From Anabaena catenula FACHB-362 (GTDB lineage: Bacteria; Cyanobacteriota; Cyanobacteriia; Cyanobacteriales; Nostocaceae), in NCBI RefSeq assembly GCF_014698735.1, contig NZ_JACJTQ010000007.1, positions 95,932-159,931 of the forward strand: DNA of 64,000 nucleotides, given 5' to 3'. Every line of letters starts with the position of its first letter. Within the stretch, counting starts at the first letter, position 1. The position numbers were made by a program, and so were the translations under genes. The notes below the pieces were generated by a model that was not told where the DNA came from, made no database searches, and saw only the letters and a program-made list of their open reading frames with translations. Shown here in pieces: positions 1 to 8,318 of the stretch.

Positions 1-84
1 ATTTTGCCACCTAGTCTGTAGAATTAAACCCTTGCAGATAAATTTTGCAAGGAGTTTGTAAAAGGTTTTGCTCTCAAACAAAGA

Positions 85-110
85 TAGAGACGTTTCCTCA
101 AACGTCTCTA
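85..110. repeat. Palindromic hairpin repeat (GAGACGTTT family), copy 1
   Basis: Perfect 11-bp inverted repeat TAGAGACGTTT / AAACGTCTCTA with a CCTC loop. It lies 35 bp beyond the stop of the minus-strand DUF892 gene, so it may also work as its terminator. Related hairpins occur at 31785-31818 and 50551-50580, so this is a dispersed family rather than a gene-specific signal. Confidence 0.8.
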
Positions 111-144
111 CAATGTGAACTATTTGAATGCAAATCGCTGTAAA

Positions 145-693
145 TTAGCGAGATTTAGTAGTCTTGCCGTTACCAGACTGTGCTGCTTGAAGTAACTGCG
201 GTATCAACTGGTCAATTTTTTGTGCTGTCTGCTCTTCCTGCTGCAAGTTTTGCTGTAGCAACTGCACTACTTCTTGTTGTCCCATCCGTTCAGCAACTGT
301 AATCAAGCCACGATAGCAAGCAATCTCGAAATGCTCAACTTTGGACTGGACTCCCGCTAAACCTAAGTCCAGAATTGTGGGATTATTAGCAGCTAGTAGC
401 ATGAATTTTTGACCATCACTAATCACACCAGCCGCAGCTTCACAAGTAACCCGTTGTGGTTGCTGTTTCAAAGTGCTGAAAACCTGCTCTAGATTTCGGA
501 TTTGCTGCTCGGTTTCACGAATATGGGTCTCAATTAGAGACTTACACTGGTTGTTTTGACAACATTGCCACATCATCTGCTGTGCTTCTAAGAAGCGATT
601 TTCAGCATCGTACATCGCACCAACTTCGTAGATAAACTTATCTTGCAAGCTTGTGATTTGTTTGACACCTGGACGTTCGCTAAGTTGAACCAT
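145..693 (-). CDS. DUF892 (YciE/YciF-type) ferritin-like protein
   Basis: A 182-residue all-helical protein. The order of helices (KFIYEVGAMYDAENRFLEA, then ETHIRETEQQIRNLEQVF, then KVEHFEIACYRGLI and LLQQNLQQEEQTAQKIDQL) with spaced Glu and His residues fits the DUF892 branch of the ferritin-like superfamily. E. coli relatives are stress-induced and of unknown biochemical role; diiron binding is inferred from the E/ExxH pattern. The start is an ATG preceded by GGAGAAT, a good ribosome site. The gene is alone, divergent from the HEAT-repeat gene, with about 200 bp between them for promoters. Cytoplasmic, no signal peptide. Cys residues cluster at WQCCQNNQC, which is unusual for the family. 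Confidence 0.82.
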   Translation of the reverse strand: MVQLSERPGVKQITSLQDKFIYEVGAMYDAENRFLEAQQMMWQCCQNNQCKSLIETHIRETEQQIRNLEQVFSTLKQQPQRVTCEAAAGVISDGQKFMLLAANNPTILDLGLAGVQSKVEHFEIACYRGLITVAERMGQQEVVQLLQQNLQQEEQTAQKIDQLIPQLLQAAQSGNGKTTKSR

Positions 694-894
694 TGTGATT
701 CTCCTGAAAGTTTGACGCTGTACTCTACAGTCGTACCTTTAACCCTATGTTTAGCCTTGATTCTTCTCTTCACACCTGAGGCACAGTTAGGGGTGGGATC
801 TGAGTGATAACTGGAATACATTAGACTTACACCTGGGGCATAGGTAGTTAATTAAGTTAAAGTAAAGATAAATTAAGAAAGTGCCGTAAACTCA

Positions 895-1575
895 ATGAAT
901 GCTCCCAGCTTAGAGATAATTTCTACTCAGTTAGAAAGTCCAAATTTGCGCGATCGCATGGTAGCCCTGGCCAGCTTGCGTCATATATCCCCAGAAGATG
1001 CTGTACCTTTGATTAAAAAGGTTTTAGATGATGAATCTCTGCAACTGCGCTCAATGGCAGTATTTGCTCTAGGTATCAAGCAAACCCCAGAATGTTATCC
1101 CATATTAGTGAGAATTTTGGAAACTGACCCAGATTATGGTATCCGTGCTGATGCTGCTGGGGCTTTAGGATATTTAGGTGATAACAGAGCATTGGAGGCT
1201 TTATCACGGGCATTTTATGAAGATACTGATTGGCTAGTTCGATTTAGTGCGGCTGTATCTCTCGGTAATATTAAAGACCCCCGCGCCCGTGAAATTTTGA
1301 TTAAAGCACTCGATAGCGAAGAAGTAGTCATCCAACAAGCGGCTATTTCCGCTTTGGGAGAAATTAAATCTATTGAGTCTGTAGATCATATCCTACGCTT
1401 TGCCCAAGCTGAGGATTGGTTAGTGCGGCAGCGTCTTGCAGAAGCTTTGGGTAATTTGCCCACTCCCAAGAGCATCTCAGCTTTGAAATACCTAGAAAAA
1501 GACAGTCATCCCCACGTTGCGGAAGCTGCCACAATTTCTCTCAAAAGACTGGAAGAAATAGACCAGCAAGTTTAA
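895..1575 (+). CDS. HEAT-repeat protein (PBS lyase HEAT-like repeats)
   Basis: A 226-residue protein made almost entirely of about six 30-residue HEAT-like repeats, e.g. RMVALASLRHISPEDAVPLI, then SMAVFALGIKQTPECYPIL, DAAGALGYLGDNRALEAL and SAAVSLGNIKDPRAREIL. Such repeats occur in CpcE/CpcF and NblB-type proteins that handle phycobilins or phycobiliproteins, and in general scaffolds. The gene is 58 bp upstream of a CpcS/CpeS-type bilin lyase on the same strand, probably in one operon, which suggests a part in phycobilisome assembly or turnover. That role is inferred from context only. No catalytic residues are recognisable and no membrane segment is present. Confidence 0.85.
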   Translation: MNAPSLEIISTQLESPNLRDRMVALASLRHISPEDAVPLIKKVLDDESLQLRSMAVFALGIKQTPECYPILVRILETDPDYGIRADAAGALGYLGDNRALEALSRAFYEDTDWLVRFSAAVSLGNIKDPRAREILIKALDSEEVVIQQAAISALGEIKSIESVDHILRFAQAEDWLVRQRLAEALGNLPTPKSISALKYLEKDSHPHVAEAATISLKRLEEIDQQV

Positions 1576-1633
1576 GTTAAAGGACTCCTGCTAGTTTTTA
1601 ATAATAAAAGTAGGATTTAGAAAATTTTGATTC

Positions 1634-2209
1634 ATGAATATTGAAGAGTTTTTTGAGTTAAGTGCTGGTAAATGGTTTTCTCATCGCACAAGTCACCATT
1701 TGGCTTTTAAGCAATCAGAAGACGGTAAATCAGACATCGTGATTGAGATGCTGGCCGCAGATCATCCAGAGGTGATTAAACTGTGTGAACAGTATGAAAT
1801 TCAACCTAGTACAGCTTCCTGTGGTGCGCGAGTTACCTGGAACGGCACAATGGAATGGGACGAGGAAAAACACCAAGGTTCTACCGTTTTAGCCACAGTT
1901 CCTGATGCAGATAATCCAGATGAAGGTAAGTTACTGCGGGAAATGGGTTACGCAGAGAAAGCCCCCGTCGCTGGCAGCTATAAAATGGGCAATGATGGCG
2001 CTCTTACTCTCATTACTGAGTATGAAACCATGTGGTCTGAAGAACGCTTGTGGTTTGCTAGTCCCAATTTACGGATGCGGGTAAGTGTCCTGAAGCGTTT
2101 TGGCGGTTTTAGCATGGCTTCCTTCACTTCGGAAATTCGCGTGGGTAGCACTGCTGTATCTACAAAGGCTACTGAAGCGGCTAATGCAGTTAAAGCCACC
2201 GCAGGCTAA
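1634..2209 (+). CDS. cpcS: Phycobiliprotein lyase, CpcS/CpeS family
   Basis: 191 residues, the usual length of S-type bilin lyases. It opens with [20 protein letters not shown], the family's N-terminal signature, followed by a lipocalin-like beta barrel with [20 protein letters not shown] near residues 125-150. This group attaches phycocyanobilin to the conserved Cys-84 position of phycocyanin beta, allophycocyanin and phycoerythrocyanin subunits. The sequence resembles the broad-range CpcS1/CpeS1 type of Anabaena, but sub-type and partner subunits are inferred. It follows a HEAT-repeat gene by 58 bp and is followed by a clear hairpin terminator. The last 20 residues are Ala/Thr/Lys-rich and probably disordered. 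Confidence 0.88.
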   Translation: MNIEEFFELSAGKWFSHRTSHHLAFKQSEDGKSDIVIEMLAADHPEVIKLCEQYEIQPSTASCGARVTWNGTMEWDEEKHQGSTVLATVPDADNPDEGKLLREMGYAEKAPVAGSYKMGNDGALTLITEYETMWSEERLWFASPNLRMRVSVLKRFGGFSMASFTSEIRVGSTAVSTKATEAANAVKATAG

Positions 2210-2229
2210 AACTTTATACTACAAGGGCA

Positions 2230-2257
2230 AAGCCCGCACGGACGGGCTTGCTTTTTA
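2230..2257 (+). terminator. Rho-independent-type terminator after cpcS
   Basis: Stem AAGCCCG / CGGGCTT with a CACGGA loop, then GCTTTTTATTT. It lies 20 bp after the cpcS stop. Confidence 0.8.
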
Positions 2258-2259
2258 TT

Positions 2260-2354
2260 TATAGCCGTGGACAGGGTGGTTAGGACATCAATTGATAATG
2301 AAACTCCCACTACAAGAGGGTTATACTCCTGACTCCGGTCACTGAGCGTAGTCG
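2260..2354. repeat. 95-bp long-range inverted repeat, left copy
   Basis: This stretch is the reverse complement of 60551-60645 with only two mismatches over 95 bp. It overlaps the first unit of the 83-bp tandem repeat starting at 2325. No open reading frame or transposase lies between the copies that would explain it; it is best described as a dispersed repeat present twice in opposite orientation. Confidence 0.9.
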
Positions 2355-2497
2355 TTCGCGAAGCGTCTCGTTCACGTAGTGTCTCCGACAGGAGAAGAGA
2401 AGTGCTGACTCCTGACTCCGGTCACTGAGCGTAGTCGTTCGCGAAGCGTCTCGTTCACGTAGTGTCTCCGACAGGAGAAGAGAAGTGCTGACTCCTG
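2325..2497. repeat. Two 83-bp tandem repeats plus partial third
   Basis: Two identical 83-bp units at 2325-2407 and 2408-2490, then a 7-bp start of a third (ACTCCTG, 2491-2497). The unit begins ACTCCTGACTCC and contains CACTGAGCGTAGTCGTTCGC and CGAAGCGTCTCG segments typical of Nostocales dispersed repeats. The ACTCCTG heptamer is the same word that builds the arrays at 37.1, 60.5 and 63.9 kb. Confidence 0.92.
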
Positions 2498-2522
2498 CTA
2501 TATTTTCCCTAAAGCCCAGCTT

Positions 2523-4001
2523 CTAAATTTGCAACACACGAGCCAAGAATTCAGGTAATGGCAGCACAATCAACAATAATAAAGCTATTGCCACTAATCC
2601 CAAAACATCACGTTTATTATCAAGTTCTGTGACATCATTCAGTGCAGGTTCATCAATCAACGGCACGAATAATAAAATAATTGCCCACAATAAAAATTCT
2701 TCTCGGATAAAAGAAAGTAGTAATAACAATAAACGAGCAATTTGACCAATAGCAACTGCGGTGCGTTGTCCAAACATAGCATGGACAATATGTCCACCAT
2801 CAAGTTGTCCCACGGGCATCAAGTTTAATGCCGTCACAATCAGTCCTAAAAACCCAGCTACTGCAACTGGATGCAAATCAATAGCTGATTTTACTGTTAA
2901 CTCACTTCCTAATGCTAACTTGGAGAGCAACGCTAATAAAATTGAATATTTGGGATTAAGAGAATTAGGATTCAAAAGTCCGGGTTTTTCGCTGAGAGGA
3001 ACTATTTCCGAATGAGCTAACCCCCATAGGAGTAAGGGCAAGGTAACAACAAAACCCGCAATCGGACCAGCTATACTGACATCAAATAAAGCTTTGCGGT
3101 TGGGAATCGGACTACGCATCTGAATAAATGCCCCAAAAGTTCCCAAGAAAAATGGTACAGGGATAAAGTAAGGTAGTGTCGAACGAATTTTGTAGAATCG
3201 AGCCGTGAAATAGTGACCAAGTTCGTGGATACCTAAAATAGTCATTAACCCTAATGCATAGGGTAAGCCTTTGAGAAATATAGTTGGGTCAGATTCTACT
3301 TGCGTGAATTCAACACCAGCAATTTTCGCACCCATCAAGGTAGTAGTTATTAAAGTAGCTGCTAATAGTAGGGTTGCTATGACTGGTTGAGTTAAATTGT
3401 CTCGCTTGCTGTTGGTACTTTGTTTAGCAGCTTGAGTATTGGGAACGAGTACAAAAAAGGGCTTACCATTCATACCTTCTTGAAATATCACCAAGAAGCG
3501 ATCACCAAATACTGATTCAATATTTGTTTTAATCTGCTGATAAGCATTAATAGGTGTAGTTCGCAACTGACCCCGACAAATCACTGCTTGAGGTCGATAC
3601 TCAATGTTTTGGATATAGTATACAGACCAAGAAAAGCAATTTCGTAGTTGAGTTTCTTCTGCTGGCTCAATGGGACGTACTGGTGTTGGCACTGGGTTAG
3701 AATGATTAGCTGATGGTAATACCGGGTCAGAAGGTTGAGTCTGTGTATCTTCTGGTACTCGCCGACCCCACTGAAACAACAGCCAGTATAACAGCAGGGA
3801 TACAACTGAAGGCCAGATAATCAGCGTTGCTGGAGGCGGTTGTTTAGCACCATAGATCAGCGTCCAACCAGTCAACACAAAAGATGGTGTCATTAACACC
3901 AGCCACAACAACCACACAGGCGTTCGGGTGATCTGAGCCACGCTGCGCTGAATTATTAGATAAGTAGCTAGTCCTAGTAACAGGAGAAACCAAAATGCCA
4001 T
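2523..4001 (-). CDS. Site-2 protease family (M50) membrane metalloprotease
   Basis: About 492 residues from the chosen ATG at 4001 (MAFWFLLLLGLATYL). An upstream in-frame start at 4049 is possible but the inner start gives a natural membrane anchor and has GGTGAAG ahead of it. The M50 zinc motif HELGH (in GIHELGHYFTARF) and the second motif LMPVGQLDGGHI are both present, with about eight hydrophobic segments. A soluble central region of about 150 residues separates the first helices from the catalytic core, as in the plant/cyanobacterial EGY-like S2P group. It would cut membrane-embedded substrates such as anti-sigma factors. The substrate is unknown, and nothing nearby points to one. All catalytic residues seem intact. 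Confidence 0.88.
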   Translation of the reverse strand: MAFWFLLLLGLATYLIIQRSVAQITRTPVWLLWLVLMTPSFVLTGWTLIYGAKQPPPATLIIWPSVVSLLLYWLLFQWGRRVPEDTQTQPSDPVLPSANHSNPVPTPVRPIEPAEETQLRNCFSWSVYYIQNIEYRPQAVICRGQLRTTPINAYQQIKTNIESVFGDRFLVIFQEGMNGKPFFVLVPNTQAAKQSTNSKRDNLTQPVIATLLLAATLITTTLMGAKIAGVEFTQVESDPTIFLKGLPYALGLMTILGIHELGHYFTARFYKIRSTLPYFIPVPFFLGTFGAFIQMRSPIPNRKALFDVSIAGPIAGFVVTLPLLLWGLAHSEIVPLSEKPGLLNPNSLNPKYSILLALLSKLALGSELTVKSAIDLHPVAVAGFLGLIVTALNLMPVGQLDGGHIVHAMFGQRTAVAIGQIARLLLLLLSFIREEFLLWAIILLFVPLIDEPALNDVTELDNKRDVLGLVAIALLLLIVLPLPEFLARVLQI

Positions 4002-4165
4002 GTTATCTTCACCAGTTTTGACAGAATGCCTACCTGTAGTCTTTGTCAAAGATCATGACTACAAAAAAGACTGAAATTGCTAATTTTTTAACTACAGTTA
4101 ACAGCGTTGGGTAAATACACTGTAACCTGATTGTTCATCACTCCTCAGTTTTGGTTTGTTTATTT

Positions 4166-4867
4166 ATGTCTCTCTTACCTCAACAGCCAAGTCATAGGAC
4201 TAAGCCACCAATAACTGTACTTTCTGACGAAGTGCCTAGAGAAGAAAACTTACCGACAAACTTCGCACTCAACACCATTTTTGCATTTCCACCTAATAGG
4301 GATACATTAGGGGGAACTTCTTACTTGATTTTCAGAAATGAAGGTAATATCCTGATAGACTGCCCCGCTTTAGACAAGACGAATCAGGATTTTATGAGCT
4401 TATGTGGAGGTCTGCGCTGGTTGTTTATCACTCATCGCGGTGCTATTGGCAAAGCGGCAGAAATTCAGCAAATCTTTAACTGTGAAATTCTTATTCAAGA
4501 ACAAGAAGCTTATTTATTACCTGGCTCAATTGTCACCACCTTTGGTCAAGAATTCACTCTTGATACCACAGCACAAGCAATTTGGACACCAGGCCATTCT
4601 CCCGGCTCATCATGTCTATACTATCGTGAATTTGGGGGCGTGCTATTTTCTGGACGGCATTTAGTTCCCAACCAACAAGGTGAACTGCTCCCACTCCGCA
4701 TACCAAAGACTTTTCACTGGCCAAGACAACTTAAAAGTCTTCAAGCCTTGCGCGATCGCTTTACACCAGAAACTTTACAATACATTTGCCCCGGCGCTAA
4801 TATCGGCTTTCTCCGAGGCAAACATTTCATAGATCAAGCTTATCAACGATTGGTAATGAGTAATTGA
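4166..4867 (+). CDS. Metallo-beta-lactamase-fold protein with degenerate metal site
   Basis: 233 residues from the ATG at 4166; a longer form would need a TTG at 4151. The fold is suggested by the order GTSYLIFRNEGNILIDCPAL, then GLRWLFITHRGAIGKAAEIQ, then AIWTPGHSPGSSCLYY, then GGVLFSGRHLV. In active family members the second block is HxHxDH; here it reads THRGAIGKA, so most metal ligands of that motif are missing, while GHSPGSS is retained and the usual FSGD becomes FSGR. The protein is therefore probably not a canonical hydrolase, or it uses another metal arrangement. The stop codon is immediately followed by a G-rich repeat. Function unknown. Confidence 0.75.
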   Translation: MSLLPQQPSHRTKPPITVLSDEVPREENLPTNFALNTIFAFPPNRDTLGGTSYLIFRNEGNILIDCPALDKTNQDFMSLCGGLRWLFITHRGAIGKAAEIQQIFNCEILIQEQEAYLLPGSIVTTFGQEFTLDTTAQAIWTPGHSPGSSCLYYREFGGVLFSGRHLVPNQQGELLPLRIPKTFHWPRQLKSLQALRDRFTPETLQYICPGANIGFLRGKHFIDQAYQRLVMSN

Positions 4868-5058
4868 AGGCAGGGGGCAAGAGGCAGGGGGCAGAAGGCA
4901 GGGGGCAGGGGGCAGGGGGCAGGGAGAAAGAGGGTTTTAAACTACTTAATTGCTGATCAAACAAACTCTCCGCGTCCCACCGTCACCGCGTCCCCCGTCT
5001 CCCCATCTCCGCGTCATCCCACCCCATCACCCCATCACCACGTCACCGCGTCTCCGCG
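4868..5058. repeat. Composite intergenic repeat, type A, copy 1
   Basis: Three parts: a G-rich heptamer arm built from GGCAGGG units (4868-4926), a 56-bp core (4921-4976) containing CTTAATTGCTGATCAAAC, and a C-rich arm of CCGCGTC/CCCCATC words. The core matches 22708-22763 with one mismatch. It fills the whole gap between two convergent genes. Confidence 0.88.
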
Positions 5059-6303
5059 TCAAGCCTTCCCAACTACTACCAGATTTTTAGTCAATACTTC
5101 CACAGCAGCTTGATATTGACTATCGGCTTCTGTCCCAATTTGCTGACGGGTAATTGGTTCTTGGGTAATTACTTTGTCTGGTTTAATACCCAACTTATTA
5201 ATGTCTCGGTGGTTAGGAGTTTCGTATTTAGCAATTGTCACCGCCAAACCCGAACCATCAGACAATTCAAATAAGGACTGAATTAGTCCCTTTCCAAAGG
5301 TAGTTTCACCTACTAACTGGGCGCGACCATTATCTTGCAACGCACCTGCTAGAATCTCACTAGCGCTGGCAGTTCCTTGATTGACTAAAATCACCAAAGG
5401 ATCTTCTGTCAGGGCTACACCAGCAGCTTCAAAATTCCCCTGAATACCTTGTCGGTTGACAGTGTAAACGATTGTGCCTGAGTTTAACCATTGCCGGGCG
5501 ACTTCAATTCCAGCTTGTAATAGTCCCCCTGGATTATTTCGCAAATCGAGAATGTAGGCAGCAGCGCCTTTTTTTTCTAAACTAGAAATAGCGTGTGCCA
5601 ATTCCATAGAGGCATTAGCATTAAATTGAGTTAGGCGTAGGTAGCCAATGGGTTGCCCTTGGGGGGACAAACGCAATTCAGCTACCACAGGATTCAGTTC
5701 AATGCGATCGCGCATCAAGATAAATTCCTTTTCTGCCTCTCCCTCTCGTGCAATCAAGAGAGTTACAATACTACCGATTGGTCCACGCATCCGCGCCGCT
5801 GCTTCGTCAAGAGTGAGATTCTCTGTAGATAATCCTTCAATTTTCAGAATGCGATCGCGTGGTCTGAGTCCTGCTTTCTGGGCTGGAGAACCTTCAATAG
5901 GTGTAATTACTTCCAAGCTACCAGTCTGGGAATTGAGGGCAATTTGTAAACCTACACCCGTCAGTTCTCCAGAAGTATTAACTTGCAAACTGCGGTACTG
6001 CTCTGGATCTAGAAACCGAGTAAAAGGATCATCAAGGCTCTTGAGCATATTTTGAATTGCCCCATAAGCAGCTTCAGGGTTATTCAGCGGCTTTTTTAGA
6101 GCTTTTTGCCGCACGTCAGCCCAGTTTTGATGATTAAACGTCTCATCCAGATAAGAGCGATTGACAATTCGCCAAACCTCAGAAACTAATTTCTGCTCCT
6201 GCGTCAAAGCTGATGCTGGTTGGATAAATGAGCCAAAACCCAAGCAAAAAGCCAAAACTAAAGAAAATCCCAGCCGCAAAACCTGTTTATTCATGAACCC
6301 CAT
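5059..6303 (-). CDS. ctpA: Carboxyl-terminal processing protease (S41)
   Basis: About 414 residues. The N-terminus (MNKQVLRLGFSLVLAFCLGF, signal end near PASA) is an export signal, as expected for a lumenal/periplasmic enzyme. A PDZ domain follows (GVGLQIALNSQTGSLEVI, then GSPAQKAGLRPRDRILKI), then the S41 catalytic core with Ser in GTASASEILAG and Lys in GETTFGKGLIQS. CtpA removes the C-terminal extension of the photosystem II D1 precursor; other Ctp paralogues exist, so the symbol rests on length, PDZ order and the divergent position beside petB-petD, a neighbourhood I recall from related cyanobacteria. ATGs at 6303 and 6294 and a GTG at 6315 are all possible starts; GAGGTGG lies upstream. 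Confidence 0.87.
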   Translation of the reverse strand: MGFMNKQVLRLGFSLVLAFCLGFGSFIQPASALTQEQKLVSEVWRIVNRSYLDETFNHQNWADVRQKALKKPLNNPEAAYGAIQNMLKSLDDPFTRFLDPEQYRSLQVNTSGELTGVGLQIALNSQTGSLEVITPIEGSPAQKAGLRPRDRILKIEGLSTENLTLDEAAARMRGPIGSIVTLLIAREGEAEKEFILMRDRIELNPVVAELRLSPQGQPIGYLRLTQFNANASMELAHAISSLEKKGAAAYILDLRNNPGGLLQAGIEVARQWLNSGTIVYTVNRQGIQGNFEAAGVALTEDPLVILVNQGTASASEILAGALQDNGRAQLVGETTFGKGLIQSLFELSDGSGLAVTIAKYETPNHRDINKLGIKPDKVITQEPITRQQIGTEADSQYQAAVEVLTKNLVVVGKA

Positions 6304-6653
6304 CTTCAATTCCACCTCAACCCAAATTCCCTAGAAATGACCAAATACCCGATTGTTTATGAAATCTATCTCTCGACTATGTTACTTTTTTTATAGAAGA
6401 CGTGCATTGCTCTCATCAAGTTGTTATGTCAACTGATTTGGGTCAATCCCTCTTCATTAACGATAAAATCTACCTTGTGGCCAACGTTTTTGGCGTTAGC
6501 TTGCAAAGGGGAAGCAATATATTCCATATTTACAGAGTGTTAAGTTTCTGAAAAAATTTAATCACTCTGAAGAAAACTCATCTTTGTGAAAATCCCAAAA
6601 TTGCTATTGGGAGATTTATCAACCGCAACCGATTGTTAGGAATTTGAGATTGT
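6304..6653. promoter_or_regulatory. Divergent promoter region ctpA / petB
   Basis: 350 bp without a gene between two divergent photosynthesis genes, so it must hold promoters for both. I see AT-rich stretches near 6380-6400 and 6540-6600 but no confident -35/-10 pair, and no binding site that I can name. Confidence 0.5.
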
Positions 6654-7301
6654 ATGGCCAATGTTTATGACTGGTTTGAGGAGCGCTTAGAACTCGAAGC
6701 GATCGCTGAAGACGTAACCAGTAAATACGTCCCTCCTCACGTCAACATCTTTTACTGTCTAGGTGGAATTACCCTAGTTTGCTTCCTAATCCAGTTTGCT
6801 ACTGGATTTGCGATGACATTCTACTATAAGCCGACAGTCACTGAAGCTTATTCCTCCGTAGAGTACATCATGAATGAAGTCAACTTCGGTTGGCTAATTC
6901 GCTCCATTCACCGCTGGTCAGCCAGCATGATGGTGCTAATGATGATTCTGCACACCTTCCGGGTTTACCTAACTGGTGGTTTCAAAAAGCCCCGCGAACT
7001 GACCTGGATCAGTGGTGTCATCCTAGCTGTAATCACCGTTTCCTTCGGTGTGACAGGCTACTCCCTACCTTGGGATCAAGTTGGTTACTGGGCTGTGAAA
7101 ATTGTTAGTGGTGTACCAGAAGCAATTCCCGTAGTTGGCGTTCTCATCTCCGACCTACTGCGTGGTGGTTCCAGTGTTGGTCAAGCAACACTAACTCGCT
7201 ACTACAGCGCTCACACCTTCGTTCTACCTTGGTTAATTGCAGTCTTCATGCTGTTCCACTTCTTGATGATCCGCAAACAAGGTATTTCCGGTCCTTTGTA
7301 A
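6654..7301 (+). CDS. petB: Cytochrome b6
   Basis: 215 residues, the standard length. It is the core subunit of the thylakoid cytochrome b6f complex, carrying plastoquinol electrons towards plastocyanin or cytochrome c6. Four transmembrane helices are present. The haem ligands are visible: His86 (RSIHRW), His100 (ILHTFR) and the later pair in [10 protein letters not shown] and LFHFLMIR. Cys35 (NIFYCLGG), which binds haem cn covalently, is conserved. petD follows 247 bp downstream on the same strand. Nothing is unusual in the protein. Confidence 0.98.
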   Translation: MANVYDWFEERLELEAIAEDVTSKYVPPHVNIFYCLGGITLVCFLIQFATGFAMTFYYKPTVTEAYSSVEYIMNEVNFGWLIRSIHRWSASMMVLMMILHTFRVYLTGGFKKPRELTWISGVILAVITVSFGVTGYSLPWDQVGYWAVKIVSGVPEAIPVVGVLISDLLRGGSSVGQATLTRYYSAHTFVLPWLIAVFMLFHFLMIRKQGISGPL

Positions 7302-7337
7302 TTTAAAGTCATTAGCGAAAAGGCATGATTCAGTTTC

Positions 7338-7408
7338 CAGATCAGTGTTGTTTGTTTTAAACTTAGGAAACAGAAAAAACATAAGTTCTAAACAAACACT
7401 ACTATCTG
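7338..7408 (+). promoter_or_regulatory. Imperfect hairpin in the petB-petD spacer
   Basis: The 247-bp spacer can fold back on itself: CAGAT (7338) pairs with ATCTG (7404), GTGTTGTTTGTTT pairs with AAACAAACAC apart from a small bulge, and AACTTA pairs with TAAGTT. It could be an RNA-processing or stabilising element of the petBD transcript. Seen in sequence; role inferred. Confidence 0.5.
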
Positions 7409-7548
7409 AACCTGTAAACGGTGAAAGTTGTAAAAACTGGGCTAAAAAATATGCCTTTCCACCAGATGTACTTAGAGCAGATTACCTAAACATCTGATGG
7501 CTTTCACCAATGCTCTAACTCAACTTCAGCAGGAGAGTACTTTTAAAA

Positions 7549-8031
7549 ATGTCAACGCAAAAAAAACCCGATCTGAGCGATCCTAACTTAAGAGCCAAAC
7601 TTGCCCAAGGCATGGGACACAACTACTATGGTGAACCCGCTTGGCCAAATGATTTGCTGTATGTATTTCCCATCGTAATTATGGGTTCATTTGCTTGTAT
7701 TGTGGCTCTAGCGGTGCTAGATCCGGCAATGACAGGTGAACCAGCTAATCCTTTTGCTACCCCCTTGGAAATTTTGCCAGAGTGGTATCTATACCCAGTC
7801 TTCCAGATTTTACGCTCACTACCTAACAAACTGTTAGGAGTATTAGCAATGGCTTCCGTACCCTTAGGGCTAATTCTCGTTCCCTTTATTGAGAACGTTA
7901 ATAAGTTCCAAAACCCCTTCCGTCGTCCAGTAGCCACAACAGTATTTCTGTTTGGTACTCTCGTCACCGTGTGGTTAGGTATTGGTGCTGCGTTACCATT
8001 GGACAAATCTCTGACTTTGGGACTGTTCTAA
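7549..8031 (+). CDS. petD: Cytochrome b6f complex subunit IV
   Basis: 160 residues, the standard length. It partners cytochrome b6 and corresponds to the C-terminal half of mitochondrial cytochrome b. The PEWY motif of the quinol-oxidation site is present ([20 protein letters not shown]), along with three transmembrane helices and the typical start [25 protein letters not shown] precedes the ATG at slightly long spacing. Probably co-transcribed with petB. Confidence 0.98.
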   Translation: MSTQKKPDLSDPNLRAKLAQGMGHNYYGEPAWPNDLLYVFPIVIMGSFACIVALAVLDPAMTGEPANPFATPLEILPEWYLYPVFQILRSLPNKLLGVLAMASVPLGLILVPFIENVNKFQNPFRRPVATTVFLFGTLVTVWLGIGAALPLDKSLTLGLF

Positions 8032-8043
8032 ATTAGTTTCCAC

Positions 8044-8190
8044 AAAGCGCTGTTACGCCTGTGAGTTTCAAGAGCATATTATACTAAAGTTATGAGTGAG
8101 TCTAAAAACTGGCTGACCTTAAGTCATCAACAGCGCTTTAGCTGCTCATAGTTCTAGCTTGGATATGCTTTTGAAAACAAACAGGCGTAA
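8044..8190 (+). promoter_or_regulatory. Two interleaved inverted repeats after petD
   Basis: Arm A AAAGCGCTGTT (8044-8054) pairs perfectly with A' (8129-8139). Arm B (8053-8079, starting TTACGCCTGT and ending GCATAT) pairs with B' (8163-8190, ATATGC ... ACAGGCGTAA) over about 22 of 27 positions. The order is A-B-A'-B', so the two stems cannot both form in a simple nested fold. It may serve as the petD terminator, a pseudoknot, or a switch before the next gene. Confidence 0.7.
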
Positions 8191-8318
8191 ATTTTAATAG
8201 TTTAAGCTTGATCTGAGATTTTCAGTTTTGGATGGAAAATAAAAACTATTCCTCAATCCAAAATCGCCAAAAAACAAATAACACCATTTTTCACTTATCT
8301 ACATTCAAGTCAAGGTCA

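Noticed and set aside
4868..5058. Possible CRISPR array
   Set aside because: Repeat units are 7-8 bp and contiguous without unique spacers; not a CRISPR layout.
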